NCBI RefSeq assembly: GCF_002743055.1
Contig: NZ_PDYM01000002.1
Location: 62,001 to 126,000 of the forward strand
DNA: 64,000 nt
Direction: 5' to 3'
Source: Sporosarcina sp. P13
Lineage (GTDB): Bacteria > Bacillota > Bacilli > Bacillales_A > Planococcaceae
Below the pieces are notes generated by a model that did no database searches, was not told the DNA's origin, and saw only the letters and a program-made list of their open reading frames with translations. The position numbers and the translations under genes are program-made. This document shows positions 1 through 6,723 of this stretch, piece after piece; within the stretch, counting starts at the first letter, position 1, and each line of letters opens with the position of its first letter.

Positions 1-21
1 TCAATCACTCCTTTTCTGAAA

Positions 22-78
22 TAAAAAAAGAGGACAACAAATGACGCAGCGCAATGCTGCAATCAAATGTTGTCCTCT
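22..78 (-). terminator. Intrinsic terminator with nested hairpin (intact repeat copy)
   Basis: Perfect 11-bp inverted repeat (29-39 with 68-78) containing a second 5-bp stem (46-50 with 56-60). On the minus strand it is followed by a run of U (A-run 23-28 on +). It ends the transcript carrying the DUF5677-like and HNH genes. It overlaps the 63-bp direct repeat also found at 1894-1956, where this terminator is broken. Confidence 0.85.
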
Positions 79-96
79 GGTTGGCCAGGGCGGACT
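34..96. repeat. 63-bp direct repeat, copy 1 (gene tail plus terminator)
   Basis: Matches 1894-1956 at 60 of 63 positions with a constant offset of 1860. Read on the minus strand it encodes the tail VRPGQPEDNI-stop and then enters the terminator stem. Here the tail is not translated, because the upstream gene stops with an in-frame TAA immediately before the GTC codon that starts it. Confidence 0.9.
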
Positions 97-950
97 TATT
101 CCATTTTTAATTCTGCGACAACTTCTTTAGGAAGATCTTTTGCATACCAAATACTATAATCATTTACACTCTGTATATCAAAATGGCCAAGAATCTTTAA
201 ATTTGCCCTAACTCCAATTGATATTGCTACTTGTAAAGACAAACTTTCTTTCACGTCTTCCCTTATAGGTTTAAACGCACCTTGATTATTAACCGTTGTA
301 AGTTGATTCAATGCATTAGTAGAGTGAACTTCATGGGAAAATAATGCATACATTGTTTCGTATTCGTCATCCATTTTCAAATATCGGCATAATGCTGCTA
401 TAGAATCTTTTCCTTTAGAAATGTTGTACCATGTAGGATACCTACCACCTTTATTTTTATCTTTCTCTTTACGTTTCCAATCAACTTGCAAATTCTTGAA
501 AGGTTCCTCTAACAAACGCTTATTGATATAAGCACGCCTCTCTTTAAGTTGTTTGGGCATCTGTCCAACTTTATTTCCAATAAGTGATTTTAGCTTTTTC
601 GCCTTCTTATTATTGGGATCAAACCAGTCTATTAACTCTAATTGCGTTTGTAGGCTCTGAAATTGATAAGCCGAAGCCCTATATTCATACCGCTCATCTA
701 GCATAAATGCAAGATAAACGTAATTTTCAAAGGCATCCCGAGCAATTGAATCTGCTGTATTTTGGTGGCCATTATCATGTAAAATAAAAATTGCATCTAT
801 TTTTTCAATGATTTTTCTGAAGATTAATAGGCTAATAACATCCGTATCCTTCAACTGGCCATCTTTACTTACTAATAACGAAATTATTCTATCAAGTTCC
901 AATTCAGCTTTTCTAATTACTATTTGCAACTTTGCTATATCTCTACTCAA
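96..950 (-). CDS. DUF5677-like protein, phage cargo
   Basis: A predicted soluble, mostly helical protein of about 284 residues. The N-terminal half contains an R-x3-E-x2-Y/V-type element (ARDAFENYVYLAFML) that resembles the DUF5677 family; no catalytic function is known to me. The TTG at 950 is chosen because AGAGGTG lies 8 nt upstream. An ATG at 980 is possible, but the extra residues translate the ribosome-binding purine tract. It lies 16-46 bp after the HNH gene and is probably cotranscribed with it. The stretch is AT-rich compared with the phage replication genes, suggesting separate acquisition. A helper or toxin role beside the restriction-like HNH gene is only an inference. Confidence 0.6.
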   Translation of the reverse strand: MSRDIAKLQIVIRKAELELDRIISLLVSKDGQLKDTDVISLLIFRKIIEKIDAIFILHDNGHQNTADSIARDAFENYVYLAFMLDERYEYRASAYQFQSLQTQLELIDWFDPNNKKAKKLKSLIGNKVGQMPKQLKERRAYINKRLLEEPFKNLQVDWKRKEKDKNKGGRYPTWYNISKGKDSIAALCRYLKMDDEYETMYALFSHEVHSTNALNQLTTVNNQGAFKPIREDVKESLSLQVAISIGVRANLKILGHFDIQSVNDYSIWYAKDLPKEVVAELKME

Positions 951-995
951 AACTCTTTCACCTCTTCCCTTCTCGCCCATCCAATAGATTCATTC

Positions 996-1859
996 CTATC
1001 TATTTTTTTTAGGTGATAATCTCCGTTGTAACCCATCCAGTAAATCCTTAGATCTCGATTTCAATTTATGGACGTCTTTTTCATTATCAACAATATGCAT
1101 TTTTCGATGGCAATTCGGACAAAGTGCTATGACATTTTCAATTACGTCTGCTCCACCAAGCGACAACCAGTCAATATGATGTGATTCTAAGAATGGTTTT
1201 CCTTTTCCGTCGTGAAATGGCGCATTTGAATCACACAACTGACAAATACCAGCTGCCAATTTAAATGAGAGCTCTTTCACATAGGGATCACGGACATAAA
1301 CATTTTTATCCATGACGGCTCTTTTTGAAGGGTTACTATGAGCTTGTCCTGCAAGCCCTAGTAATTCTGCTTCAGAAAAACTTCTTGCCTTTTCTTCCTT
1401 TTTCTTCATACTATTCTTTATTAGATCTTCTGATGGCGACCACTCATGATCAATTACTTTTATCGGAAAGATCCATACTTCGCGCTCGTTACCATCATTA
1501 TCATTCTGTCTACCCTTATAGGGTTTATCTACAAGTGTTACTTCTCCTCTAAATGTGTATTCTCTCTCCTTGAATACCTCAAATAAGTAAACTCTAACAC
1601 CATTGGTATGCGATTCTGCAAGTGTTTTATTTTGAGTTCCTAATGTTTGATCACCTATAGCACCCATACCAGTATAATGTAAAGTATTCCCGTCCCATCT
1701 ATTCGTGTACAAGGACTTCACATTATTAGAAACTATCACTAATGTGTTAGTGTCAAGCGACCTTCTCATCCCCCCTTGACCTGAGCAACCAAACGTTTTC
1801 ATAATTTGATCGTTCTTAATAATTTCTCCTTGTGTTAAACTCGGGAAAGTTTTTGTCAT
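996..1859 (-). CDS. HNH endonuclease with SRA-like N-terminal domain (McrA-type candidate)
   Basis: About 287 residues. The C-terminal 70 residues hold a zinc-bound HNH nuclease: CQLC, then ESHHIDWLSLGG and ALCPNCHRKMH, with the HH pair, Asn and metal-binding cysteines present. The N-terminal ~130 residues (YTGMGAIGDQTL, then a conserved Asn and an LFEV strand) resemble the SRA-like modified-base-binding domain of ScoMcrA-type enzymes. Such proteins cut DNA carrying modified bases (type IV restriction), so defence against other phages is the likely role. The ATG at 1859 follows GGAGATGAA. The frame stays open upstream to a TTG at 1922, but that extension only translates the repeat and is rejected. 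Confidence 0.8.
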   Translation of the reverse strand: MTKTFPSLTQGEIIKNDQIMKTFGCSGQGGMRRSLDTNTLVIVSNNVKSLYTNRWDGNTLHYTGMGAIGDQTLGTQNKTLAESHTNGVRVYLFEVFKEREYTFRGEVTLVDKPYKGRQNDNDGNEREVWIFPIKVIDHEWSPSEDLIKNSMKKKEEKARSFSEAELLGLAGQAHSNPSKRAVMDKNVYVRDPYVKELSFKLAAGICQLCDSNAPFHDGKGKPFLESHHIDWLSLGGADVIENVIALCPNCHRKMHIVDNEKDVHKLKSRSKDLLDGLQRRLSPKKNR

Positions 1860-1893
1860 AATTTCATCTCCTATTACAGAAAAAGGATCGTTA

Positions 1894-1956
1894 ACAACAA
1901 ATGACGCAGCCCAATGCTGCAATCAAATATTGTCCTCTGGTTGGCCGGGGCGGACT
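1894..1956. repeat. 63-bp direct repeat, copy 2 (terminator disrupted)
   Basis: Second copy of the 34-96 repeat. Here the VRPGQPEDNI tail is translated as the C-terminus of the two-helix membrane protein. The distal arm of the terminator stem is replaced after the AACAA motif, leaving about 5 bp of stem and no proper U-run, so transcription should continue into the HNH and DUF5677-like genes. Confidence 0.9.
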
Positions 1957-2531
1957 ATTTCATTCACTTGAAGTCTATTTCTTAACTCTTCAATCATACG
2001 AATTAAATTTTCTGCATCTGATAGCGCTCTTTCTTTGAAGTTTTCTTTATTTGGATAATTCTCTACAAAGTTAGAGATGTTTTGAACAAGTACTTTTACT
2101 AGGTTCTTTTCTTTTATGAAATCAGAACTTACATTCAAATTTTCGATTTTCTTAAGCAAACACATCGCCGATTTTTCTACCTGCTGTTTTCTGATGTTTT
2201 CGAGATTAGGATATTCGTCTTTCATGATACTGATAAATGTATTAGTAACATTGGATAGATCATAGCTATATTCCAAAATAAAAATCCTCAGCTCGCTGTT
2301 GGTCCTCAAAAACTCTTCGTTGGTTTGTCGTTTGTAAACATATAGCGATACAACACCACCGCCTAAAACTCCTATAAAGGAGCCTACAACAGTAAAGATA
2401 CCTGTAACCCAAGGTTCTTCCCAAACAGAATTAACATTATCAATACCTACCGTTGTTAACAAAAAAATAGATGCTAATAATATTGAGACAACAATCCATA
2501 GTACACGGTTTTCTGTTTTTTTACAGCTCAA
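1923..2531 (-). CDS. Two-helix membrane protein with cytoplasmic helical domain
   Basis: 202 residues. A first transmembrane segment lies at about residues 10-28 and a glycine-rich second one at about 42-65 (VVGSFIGVLGGGVVSLYVY). A charged, helical, probably cytoplasmic region of about 135 residues follows. It starts with TTG at 2531, overlapping the previous gene's stop, with GAGAGGAG upstream. Its last ten residues come from the direct repeat shared with position 34-96. I do not recognise the family. The architecture resembles the membrane protein at 18692-19288, also phage cargo, and small two-helix effectors in general, but no function can be assigned. Confidence 0.7.
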   Translation of the reverse strand: MSCKKTENRVLWIVVSILLASIFLLTTVGIDNVNSVWEEPWVTGIFTVVGSFIGVLGGGVVSLYVYKRQTNEEFLRTNSELRIFILEYSYDLSNVTNTFISIMKDEYPNLENIRKQQVEKSAMCLLKKIENLNVSSDFIKEKNLVKVLVQNISNFVENYPNKENFKERALSDAENLIRMIEELRNRLQVNEIVRPGQPEDNI

Positions 2532-2725
2532 AACTCCTCTCCCTCTTCCCTCCGCATCCGCCGAACTTTCCCCTGGTGCGTCACAATCTTATACTCACCA
2601 TGCTCTGGTAACTCCCTCAACTTCGCAACACCTTCAGAAATCACCACAACACAGTTCATTGGTAATTCCATTATATCAATATTTAACCTACCTTGCCCAT
2701 CAATCGACAAATTTTCCATATTCAC
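2528..2725 (-). CDS. XtrA/YqaO-like small phage protein
   Basis: 65 residues with the pattern of the XtrA/YqaO family of PBSX/skin-type elements: MENLSIDGQGRL, then LPMNCVVVISEG, then a THQGKV motif near the C-terminus. The molecular function of the family is unknown. GTG start at 2725 behind GGAGGGG. It lies at the end of the early region, just before cargo and (outside the window) late genes. Confidence 0.75.
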   Translation of the reverse strand: MNMENLSIDGQGRLNIDIMELPMNCVVVISEGVAKLRELPEHGEYKIVTHQGKVRRMRREEGEEF

Positions 2726-2792
2726 CAGAACCCCTCCATGTGATACAATAATGTCAGCTACGACGGGAGAAACCCTGTCTTTTTTTATTTAT

Positions 2793-3215
2793 TCAATTTC
2801 CATAAAGCCCAAACTTCCGTGGCTCAATTTTCCCTTTAAACTCCTGATCCATGACCAAAAGCGCGATACTCTGTTGATTCGTCCTCATCTTTTCTGCCAT
2901 TTCGTCAATGTGCCAACCTTTATTCCATAGTTTTCGGAACCTTTTTAACTCCCACTCTTTCCATTCCCATTTGATATTTGCGCTGGATAATAAGAAAGTT
3001 GTCGGCTGACGTTCTTTATCGCTTTCCTTCAACGCTTCTTTAAAGAGTTCAAGGGCTCCCTCGGGCGTGGTATTCGCCTGATAACTTAGCTCGTTCATTA
3101 AGTTTCCGAATTGGCGCTCGACACTCTTTTTGTTGCGTGTGAAAGGGTGCGTCCAACGTTTGTGCAGATTGATGAGTTCACCTATTATGCGTCTTGTGTC
3201 GTTAGTATTAATCAT
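2793..3215 (-). CDS. Phage HTH protein, possible late-gene regulator
   Basis: 140 residues. The C-terminal part (WEWKEWELKRFRKLWNKG, then an IDEMAEKM helix pair) looks like a Myb/SANT- or sigma region 4-like helix-turn-helix. The N-terminus is helical and basic. Its position at the early/late junction suits an activator of late transcription (the ArpU/RinA role), but I do not recognise it as a member of those families. The ATG at 3215 overlaps the previous stop. Confidence 0.6.
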   Translation of the reverse strand: MINTNDTRRIIGELINLHKRWTHPFTRNKKSVERQFGNLMNELSYQANTTPEGALELFKEALKESDKERQPTTFLLSSANIKWEWKEWELKRFRKLWNKGWHIDEMAEKMRTNQQSIALLVMDQEFKGKIEPRKFGLYGN

Positions 3216-3387
3216 TACATTTCACCCTTTCTGCAACCCCCTGCGCATACAGCAACTGCTGAAACATATAGGGATCATCATAGCTGCCTCCTGACGACAA
3301 CCAGTCCGCTATGCGGTGGTGTAAGTCTTGCACCACCGCAATAGGTAGCTTGTCTTGCAGTCTGCTGATTTCATAGATTGGATTCAT
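3208..3387 (-). CDS. Small phage protein, DUF6877-like
   Basis: 59 residues beginning MNPIYEISRLQDKLP and containing LHHRIADWLSSGGSYDDPY, a pattern I associate with the DUF6877 family of small phage proteins. The function is unknown. The ATG at 3387 has AGGAGAAC nearby, and the stop overlaps the next ATG (AATGATTAA), showing translational coupling with the HTH gene. Confidence 0.7.
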   Translation of the reverse strand: MNPIYEISRLQDKLPIAVVQDLHHRIADWLSSGGSYDDPYMFQQLLYAQGVAERVKCND

Positions 3388-3710
3388 GATGTTCTCCTGT
3401 TAATTTATTTTGTTGATACTTATGGTCGAACTGCGTAACATCATCAGATGAAAGTTCGTAAACCCATCTCAATTAAAAATCAGTATTTTTTATCGTCTAA
3501 TTCAAGACCTAAAGAGTTAATTAAAGTCAAGACTAAATCGGTTTATCATGTATAGGACCCATCATTTATGACATTATTATGACATCAATTTTTTACACAT
3601 AATTCGACATTCTTTACATTTTGAATAGGTTAAAATAGAAAATGTTGTTTTATTTCAACCGCACGCCTCAGATAAATAAAACTAATAATATTATAATGAG
3701 AGGGATTATA
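3388..3710. promoter_or_regulatory. Gene-free AT-rich region with Spo0E-like promoter
   Basis: About 320 bp without a gene. It separates the leftward early operon from the rightward Spo0E-like gene. The 16-mer CGACATTCTTTACATT at 3605-3620 recurs as CGACATACTTTTCATT at 38424-38439, and each copy starts exactly 106 bp before the ATG of a Spo0E-like gene. TTCGACA at 3603-3609 is the complement of the Spo0A-box core TGTCGAA, but one heptamer is weak evidence. A TAAAAT -10-like hexamer is at 3631-3636. Confidence 0.5.
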
Positions 3711-3866
3711 ATGATAAGTTTCTTGTTAAAGTTTAAAATTGAAATAAAAAGAAAAGAAATGTATAAAAAAGCGAAAAATTTAGGATTCAGGCATCCACTC
3801 GTAGTAAAATGCAGTCAAGAATTAGATTTATTACTTAATAAGTATTTTGATCAAACTTCTAATTAA
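3711..3866 (+). CDS. Spo0E-like aspartyl-phosphate phosphatase, phage-borne
   Basis: 51 residues with the Spo0E family pattern: an amphipathic helix (EIKRKEMYKKAKNLG), a turn (FRHP), then a second helix with the signature SQELD and LLNKYF. Known members are helical hairpins that dephosphorylate Spo0A~P and so delay sporulation and other Spo0A-dependent programmes. ATG 3711 follows AGAGGG. An in-frame ATG at 3642 would add residues that do not fit the family. It lies on the opposite strand to the phage early genes with its own promoter region and terminator, a moron arrangement. A close relative is in the host at 38530-38694. Confidence 0.85.
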   Translation: MISFLLKFKIEIKRKEMYKKAKNLGFRHPLVVKCSQELDLLLNKYFDQTSN

Positions 3867-3906
3867 AGGGAGGAATATTTATTAATCAAACTCTCAGATC
3901 TCTATA

Positions 3907-3953
3907 AAGCCAATCAGAACAAATATTACATACGATTTGATTGGCTTCTTGTT
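3907..3953. terminator. Hairpin terminator after Spo0E-like gene
   Basis: Inverted repeat AAGCCAATCA (3907-3916) with TGATTGGCTT (3938-3947), followed on + by CTTGTTTT. It closes the Spo0E-like transcript and could also serve the leftward operon. Confidence 0.7.
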
Positions 3954-4104
3954 TTGAAATCACAACTTTAAGCATCAAACACTGTGCACTACTACCCTCT
4001 TTCCATCTACTATGTCACTCCTGCTTACCTTGGATAAATCCAAATACATACGCAGTAATAAAGATCAAACCGCCTGCCAGATACACTTCCAATTCATTCA
4101 CTCC

Positions 4105-4614
4105 TCATTCCAACACCTTTAAATAATGCAGTTGATAGTCCTCTGACGCTTGTAACAGTTCGCATTGACTAGCAATCACATCGTAAGGAATCGACTTCCT
4201 TCCGCCTCGCTGTGCGTCCTGCCAATACATGCTGAGCACTTGCATATCCAGCATGTAGTGTTCGCCATGTTCTGAAAAATATAAAAGAATGAACGTGTAA
4301 GCACCTTGCCTCCACCATGACATCAATGTTTCGTACTGATGAGTCGCTATGTTCGAAAGCGAAAAACTCGTTCGCGTCGCTGTTTGTTTTGCATCAAATA
4401 TGACCGCTCGACCTTGGCACACTCCGACAAAATCGACTAGATCTCCTTTAACTACCATGCCGTTAATACGACCGCCTACGTTCTTCGTTATTCTGACTGG
4501 TGTAGGTACCTTCTTTACATCAGCAAAGCCTGTTGCGCGGTACATCTTATTAGTTGCTTCAATAAGCTTTTCCAGTTGCATGCCCCTGTTTGCATACGTA
4601 CGACTTTTCACCAT
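4105..4614 (-). CDS. RecU-type Holliday junction resolvase (phage)
   Basis: 169 residues. RecU motifs are present: NRGMQLEKLI near the N-terminus, then GDLVDFVGV and AVIFDAKQT, which supply the acidic/lysine metal site of the PD-(D/E)xK-like fold, and a late WWRQGAYTFILL segment. RecU resolves Holliday junctions during recombination; the phage copy presumably processes recombining or replicating phage DNA. The start at 4614 overlaps the stop of the upstream zinc-ribbon gene (TAATG). Confidence 0.85.
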   Translation of the reverse strand: MVKSRTYANRGMQLEKLIEATNKMYRATGFADVKKVPTPVRITKNVGGRINGMVVKGDLVDFVGVCQGRAVIFDAKQTATRTSFSLSNIATHQYETLMSWWRQGAYTFILLYFSEHGEHYMLDMQVLSMYWQDAQRGGRKSIPYDVIASQCELLQASEDYQLHYLKVLE

Positions 4615-4781
4615 TATCTCGCCACCTTCAGCTGATACGCTATTTCTTCGTCCAATGTAATCTGCCGTTTCAAGAACTCCGCTTCCGCCTCGTCGTGTTT
4701 CTTTTTGCAGATCGGGCCGAACCCGACCTTGATGCTTTGCGCTGTTTTGAGTAGTTTGTTGCATCGTTTGCACTTTGGCAT
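4614..4781 (-). CDS. Small zinc-ribbon protein, DUF6011-like
   Basis: 55 residues: CKRCNKLLKTAQSIKVGFGP followed by a third Cys (ICKKKH), the pattern of DUF6011 phage proteins, a small metal-binding ribbon of unknown role. AAAGGGGATAC precedes ATG 4781, and the stop overlaps the RecU start. It overlaps the 3' part of the frame at 4670-4939. Confidence 0.7.
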   Translation of the reverse strand: MPKCKRCNKLLKTAQSIKVGFGPICKKKHDEAEAEFLKRQITLDEEIAYQLKVAR

Positions 4782-4939
4782 GATGTATCCCCTTTCTGCG
4801 GTATGCCGTTTTTATTTACTTGCGGCTCATGCCAGCGCCAGCCATCTCGTTTCATATACTTGATTTCTCTTGCATTGAAATGACCGGTCGCTGTCAGCGT
4901 TTTGTTGTCTTGCCGCTTGCAAAAGACTTTAATATCCAC
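4670..4939 (-). CDS. Small basic phage protein, doubtful C-terminus
   Basis: 89-residue frame starting GTG at 4939, overlapping the dUTPase stop. The first 50 residues (with NAREIKYMKRDGWRWHEPQ) look like real protein. The last 36 (rich in Ser, Arg and Thr) overlap the DUF6011-like gene in another frame and look like an out-of-frame translation of it. Either this is a genuine overlap, or the two were once one protein separated by a frameshift near 4780. Confidence 0.4.
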   Translation of the reverse strand: MDIKVFCKRQDNKTLTATGHFNAREIKYMKRDGWRWHEPQVNKNGIPQKGDTSCQSANDATNYSKQRKASRSGSARSAKRNTTRRKRSS

Positions 4940-5435
4940 TTATCTGACGCTCGTGATTGACTTCGTTCTTCGCATAGTACGCGGCTTCTATTTGGTCTGT
5001 TGTGAAACCAAGACTTTCGCCTAGGTTGATAAAATATAAGAGTAGTTCTTCGTATGAATACTTTGTTCCATCAAAACTAAAATCGCTAACCGCCCCATTC
5101 AAATACTTGAATTGTTTTAGCACGTCCTGTCCTACGGAAACTCCGGAATTGCCAGAAAGCATAACAATTAACTCTTCAACGCTATAGCCTTTTTCAATTC
5201 CGATTGACAGGATGAAGTGCAAGCTATCTACGAATTCTTCCAATGCTTTTTCATAGTCGTTTTTCTTATTCGACCAAAACTTGAAAACTTCAGGCAACTC
5301 GTTCATGAGTTCGCTTAGTTCGACTTGTAGCGCGACAACTTTCTTGGCTATCAAATTTTGGCCTTCGAGTCCTTTTTCCTCAACAATGTGATAGTCCAAA
5401 GCTTTCTGCGTTTCAAACAGTTTCTTGAAATTCAT
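4929..5435 (-). CDS. Dimeric all-alpha dUTP diphosphatase (phage)
   Basis: 168 residues of the dUTPase_2/MazG-like all-alpha superfamily. LQVELSELMNELPEVFKFW supplies the ExxxE metal-binding helix, EEFVDSLHFILSIG supplies the second ExxxD helix, and AAYYAKNEVNHERQ is the C-terminal motif. It hydrolyses dUTP to dUMP and PPi, keeping uracil out of phage DNA. The ATG at 5435 sits behind GAAAGGGG; an upstream in-frame start at 5456 is less likely. Confidence 0.85.
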   Translation of the reverse strand: MNFKKLFETQKALDYHIVEEKGLEGQNLIAKKVVALQVELSELMNELPEVFKFWSNKKNDYEKALEEFVDSLHFILSIGIEKGYSVEELIVMLSGNSGVSVGQDVLKQFKYLNGAVSDFSFDGTKYSYEELLLYFINLGESLGFTTDQIEAAYYAKNEVNHERQISGY

Positions 5436-5452
5436 GACCAAACCCCTTTCCC

Positions 5453-5602
5453 TCACTTCTTTTTTGTACTTCTTGGCTGTTGTTCCTGGATAAACCGCAG
5501 ACCGCCGTACTCGATCACCGTTGGCTTACCTTTACGCTTTTTAAGCACCTTTACTGTTGGTGTTGGATTGATAATGATTGCGTCGTATTCGTTTGGTTTC
5601 AC
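5453..5602 (-). CDS. Small basic phage protein
   Basis: 49 residues, GTG start at 5602 with GGGTGAAA upstream. Lys/Arg-rich middle (VKVLKKRKGKP) and tail. No family recognised. It fills the gap between ssb and the dUTPase in a gene-dense operon, and its stop lies just before the dUTPase ribosome-binding site. Confidence 0.5.
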   Translation of the reverse strand: MKPNEYDAIIINPTPTVKVLKKRKGKPTVIEYGGLRFIQEQQPRSTKKK

Positions 5603-5632
5603 AACATTTCACCCTTTCAAAGTTTCATAGGA

Positions 5633-6133
5633 CTAGAACGGTAAATCGTCATCAGTCACATCAATCGGTGCTCCACCCGGTTCGAATGGATCATTTACGT
5701 CGCGTGCTTGTCCACCGTACCCACTTTGACCTGTCTGATAACTAGGTAGAGTGTTTGTCTGATCTTGTCGATTCGTCTGTTGTGGGGCTTGCTGTGCGTT
5801 ATTTGGGTTGTTCGCTTTCGGTTCCAAGAATTGCGTACTGTCTGCGACTACTTCAGTCGTATAAACACGTTTGCCGTCCTGCCCCTCGAATGATCCGGTC
5901 TGAATACGACCATCAACCCCTGCGAGACTGCCTTTGTTTAAGTAGTTCGATATGTTTTCCGCTTGTTTGCGCCATGCTACGCACTGGATAAAATCTGCTT
6001 GTTGCTCTCCGCCCTCGCTTTTAAACGGTCGGTTGCAGGCTAACGTAAACCTGCAGACCGCGATACCTGAAGTTGTATATTTGAGTTCTGGATCCTTCGT
6101 AAGTCTTCCGACCAGCACAACACGATTTATCAT
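5633..6133 (-). CDS. ssb: Single-stranded DNA-binding protein (phage)
   Basis: 166 residues. OB-fold domain at residues 1-105 ([20 protein letters not shown], then [16 protein letters not shown]), followed by a flexible Gln/Asn/Gly-rich linker and the acidic tip DDDLPF that recruits replication and recombination proteins. It covers ssDNA in phage replication and works with RecT. The ATGA overlap with the previous gene shows coupling. Confidence 0.95.
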   Translation of the reverse strand: MINRVVLVGRLTKDPELKYTTSGIAVCRFTLACNRPFKSEGGEQQADFIQCVAWRKQAENISNYLNKGSLAGVDGRIQTGSFEGQDGKRVYTTEVVADSTQFLEPKANNPNNAQQAPQQTNRQDQTNTLPSYQTGQSGYGGQARDVNDPFEPGGAPIDVTDDDLPF

Positions 6134-6318
6134 TTGTTACCCTCCCAAGGTTTGAAATCCCATTCTGCATAATCTAGCGGTGCGCATTTGTATCCGCAGT
6201 AATGTTTCACGCCTGCCCATTCATCAATCACGAAACCACTGGTCATCGGCTTTCCGCAATCGTGACAGTGAATCTGTTCCCTCGCGTCTGTTCCGCAAAT
6301 GTAAAAGCTTTCTGTCAC
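6130..6318 (-). CDS. Small zinc-finger phage protein
   Basis: 62 residues with [15 protein letters not shown] and a later HYCGYKC pair, a four-cysteine metal site, then an aromatic acidic tail. Family not recognised; the function is unknown. The GTG start overlaps the preceding stop. Confidence 0.6.
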   Translation of the reverse strand: MTESFYICGTDAREQIHCHDCGKPMTSGFVIDEWAGVKHYCGYKCAPLDYAEWDFKPWEGNK

Positions 6319-6563
6319 GCCTCTTGCCCCTCCACTTCCAAAATCATTTCATCAGCCGCCGAAACCATGCCAACCAAATTGTTATAGCTGACTTCGTTAT
6401 TTTCATAGACTCGTAAGTAGCCCTCGATTTTTACGACTGGTGCATGATTACGTACCGCGTTCTCGTAATTGAAGCGTGAATGCACAAGTTCTTTCTTCGC
6501 ATGTTTTAACTTTTTCTCAACATCGTGCTTTGCAATTTGTAATACTTTTAACTTTGCGCTCAT
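6315..6563 (-). CDS. Small helical phage protein
   Basis: 82 residues, strongly helical and coiled-coil-like (VEKKLKHAKKELVHSRFNYE) with an acidic C-terminus. ATG 6563 is preceded by AAAGGGGGTG. The open frame upstream of it is the overlapping 50-codon gene read in another phase. Function unknown. Confidence 0.55.
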   Translation of the reverse strand: MSAKLKVLQIAKHDVEKKLKHAKKELVHSRFNYENAVRNHAPVVKIEGYLRVYENNEVSYNNLVGMVSAADEMILEVEGQEA

Positions 6564-6712
6564 GCTGACACCCCCTTTCGGGCAGCCATTGCCGCCTCCG
6601 CTACTTGCAAGCGCTGTTCCAGTGTGTCCATTTCGCACTTGATTTGTTGCTTGTCTACTGTCGCCGGCATTGGCACCATGTAGATTCCGTTGTTGTTTGT
6701 CCAGTTAGTCAT
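6560..6712 (-). CDS. Small phage protein
   Basis: 50 residues, ATG 6712 with AGGATGCGGA upstream, stop overlapping the next start (ATGA). The C-terminal half is one predicted helix (MDTLEQRLQVAEAAMAARKG). No family recognised. The coupling and the lack of any other frame make it a likely gene. Confidence 0.5.
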   Translation of the reverse strand: MTNWTNNNGIYMVPMPATVDKQQIKCEMDTLEQRLQVAEAAMAARKGVSA

Positions 6713-6723
6713 TCCGCATCCTC

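Noticed and set aside
1860..1922. N-terminal extension of the HNH protein
   Set aside because: It starts from TTG inside the direct repeat, has no binding site, and translates repeat DNA; ATG 1859 has GGAGATGAA.
3603..3609. Spo0A box before the phage Spo0E-like gene
   Set aside because: One exact heptamer in AT-rich DNA is expected by chance often enough; the host copy has AACGACA at the same place. Kept only as a note.
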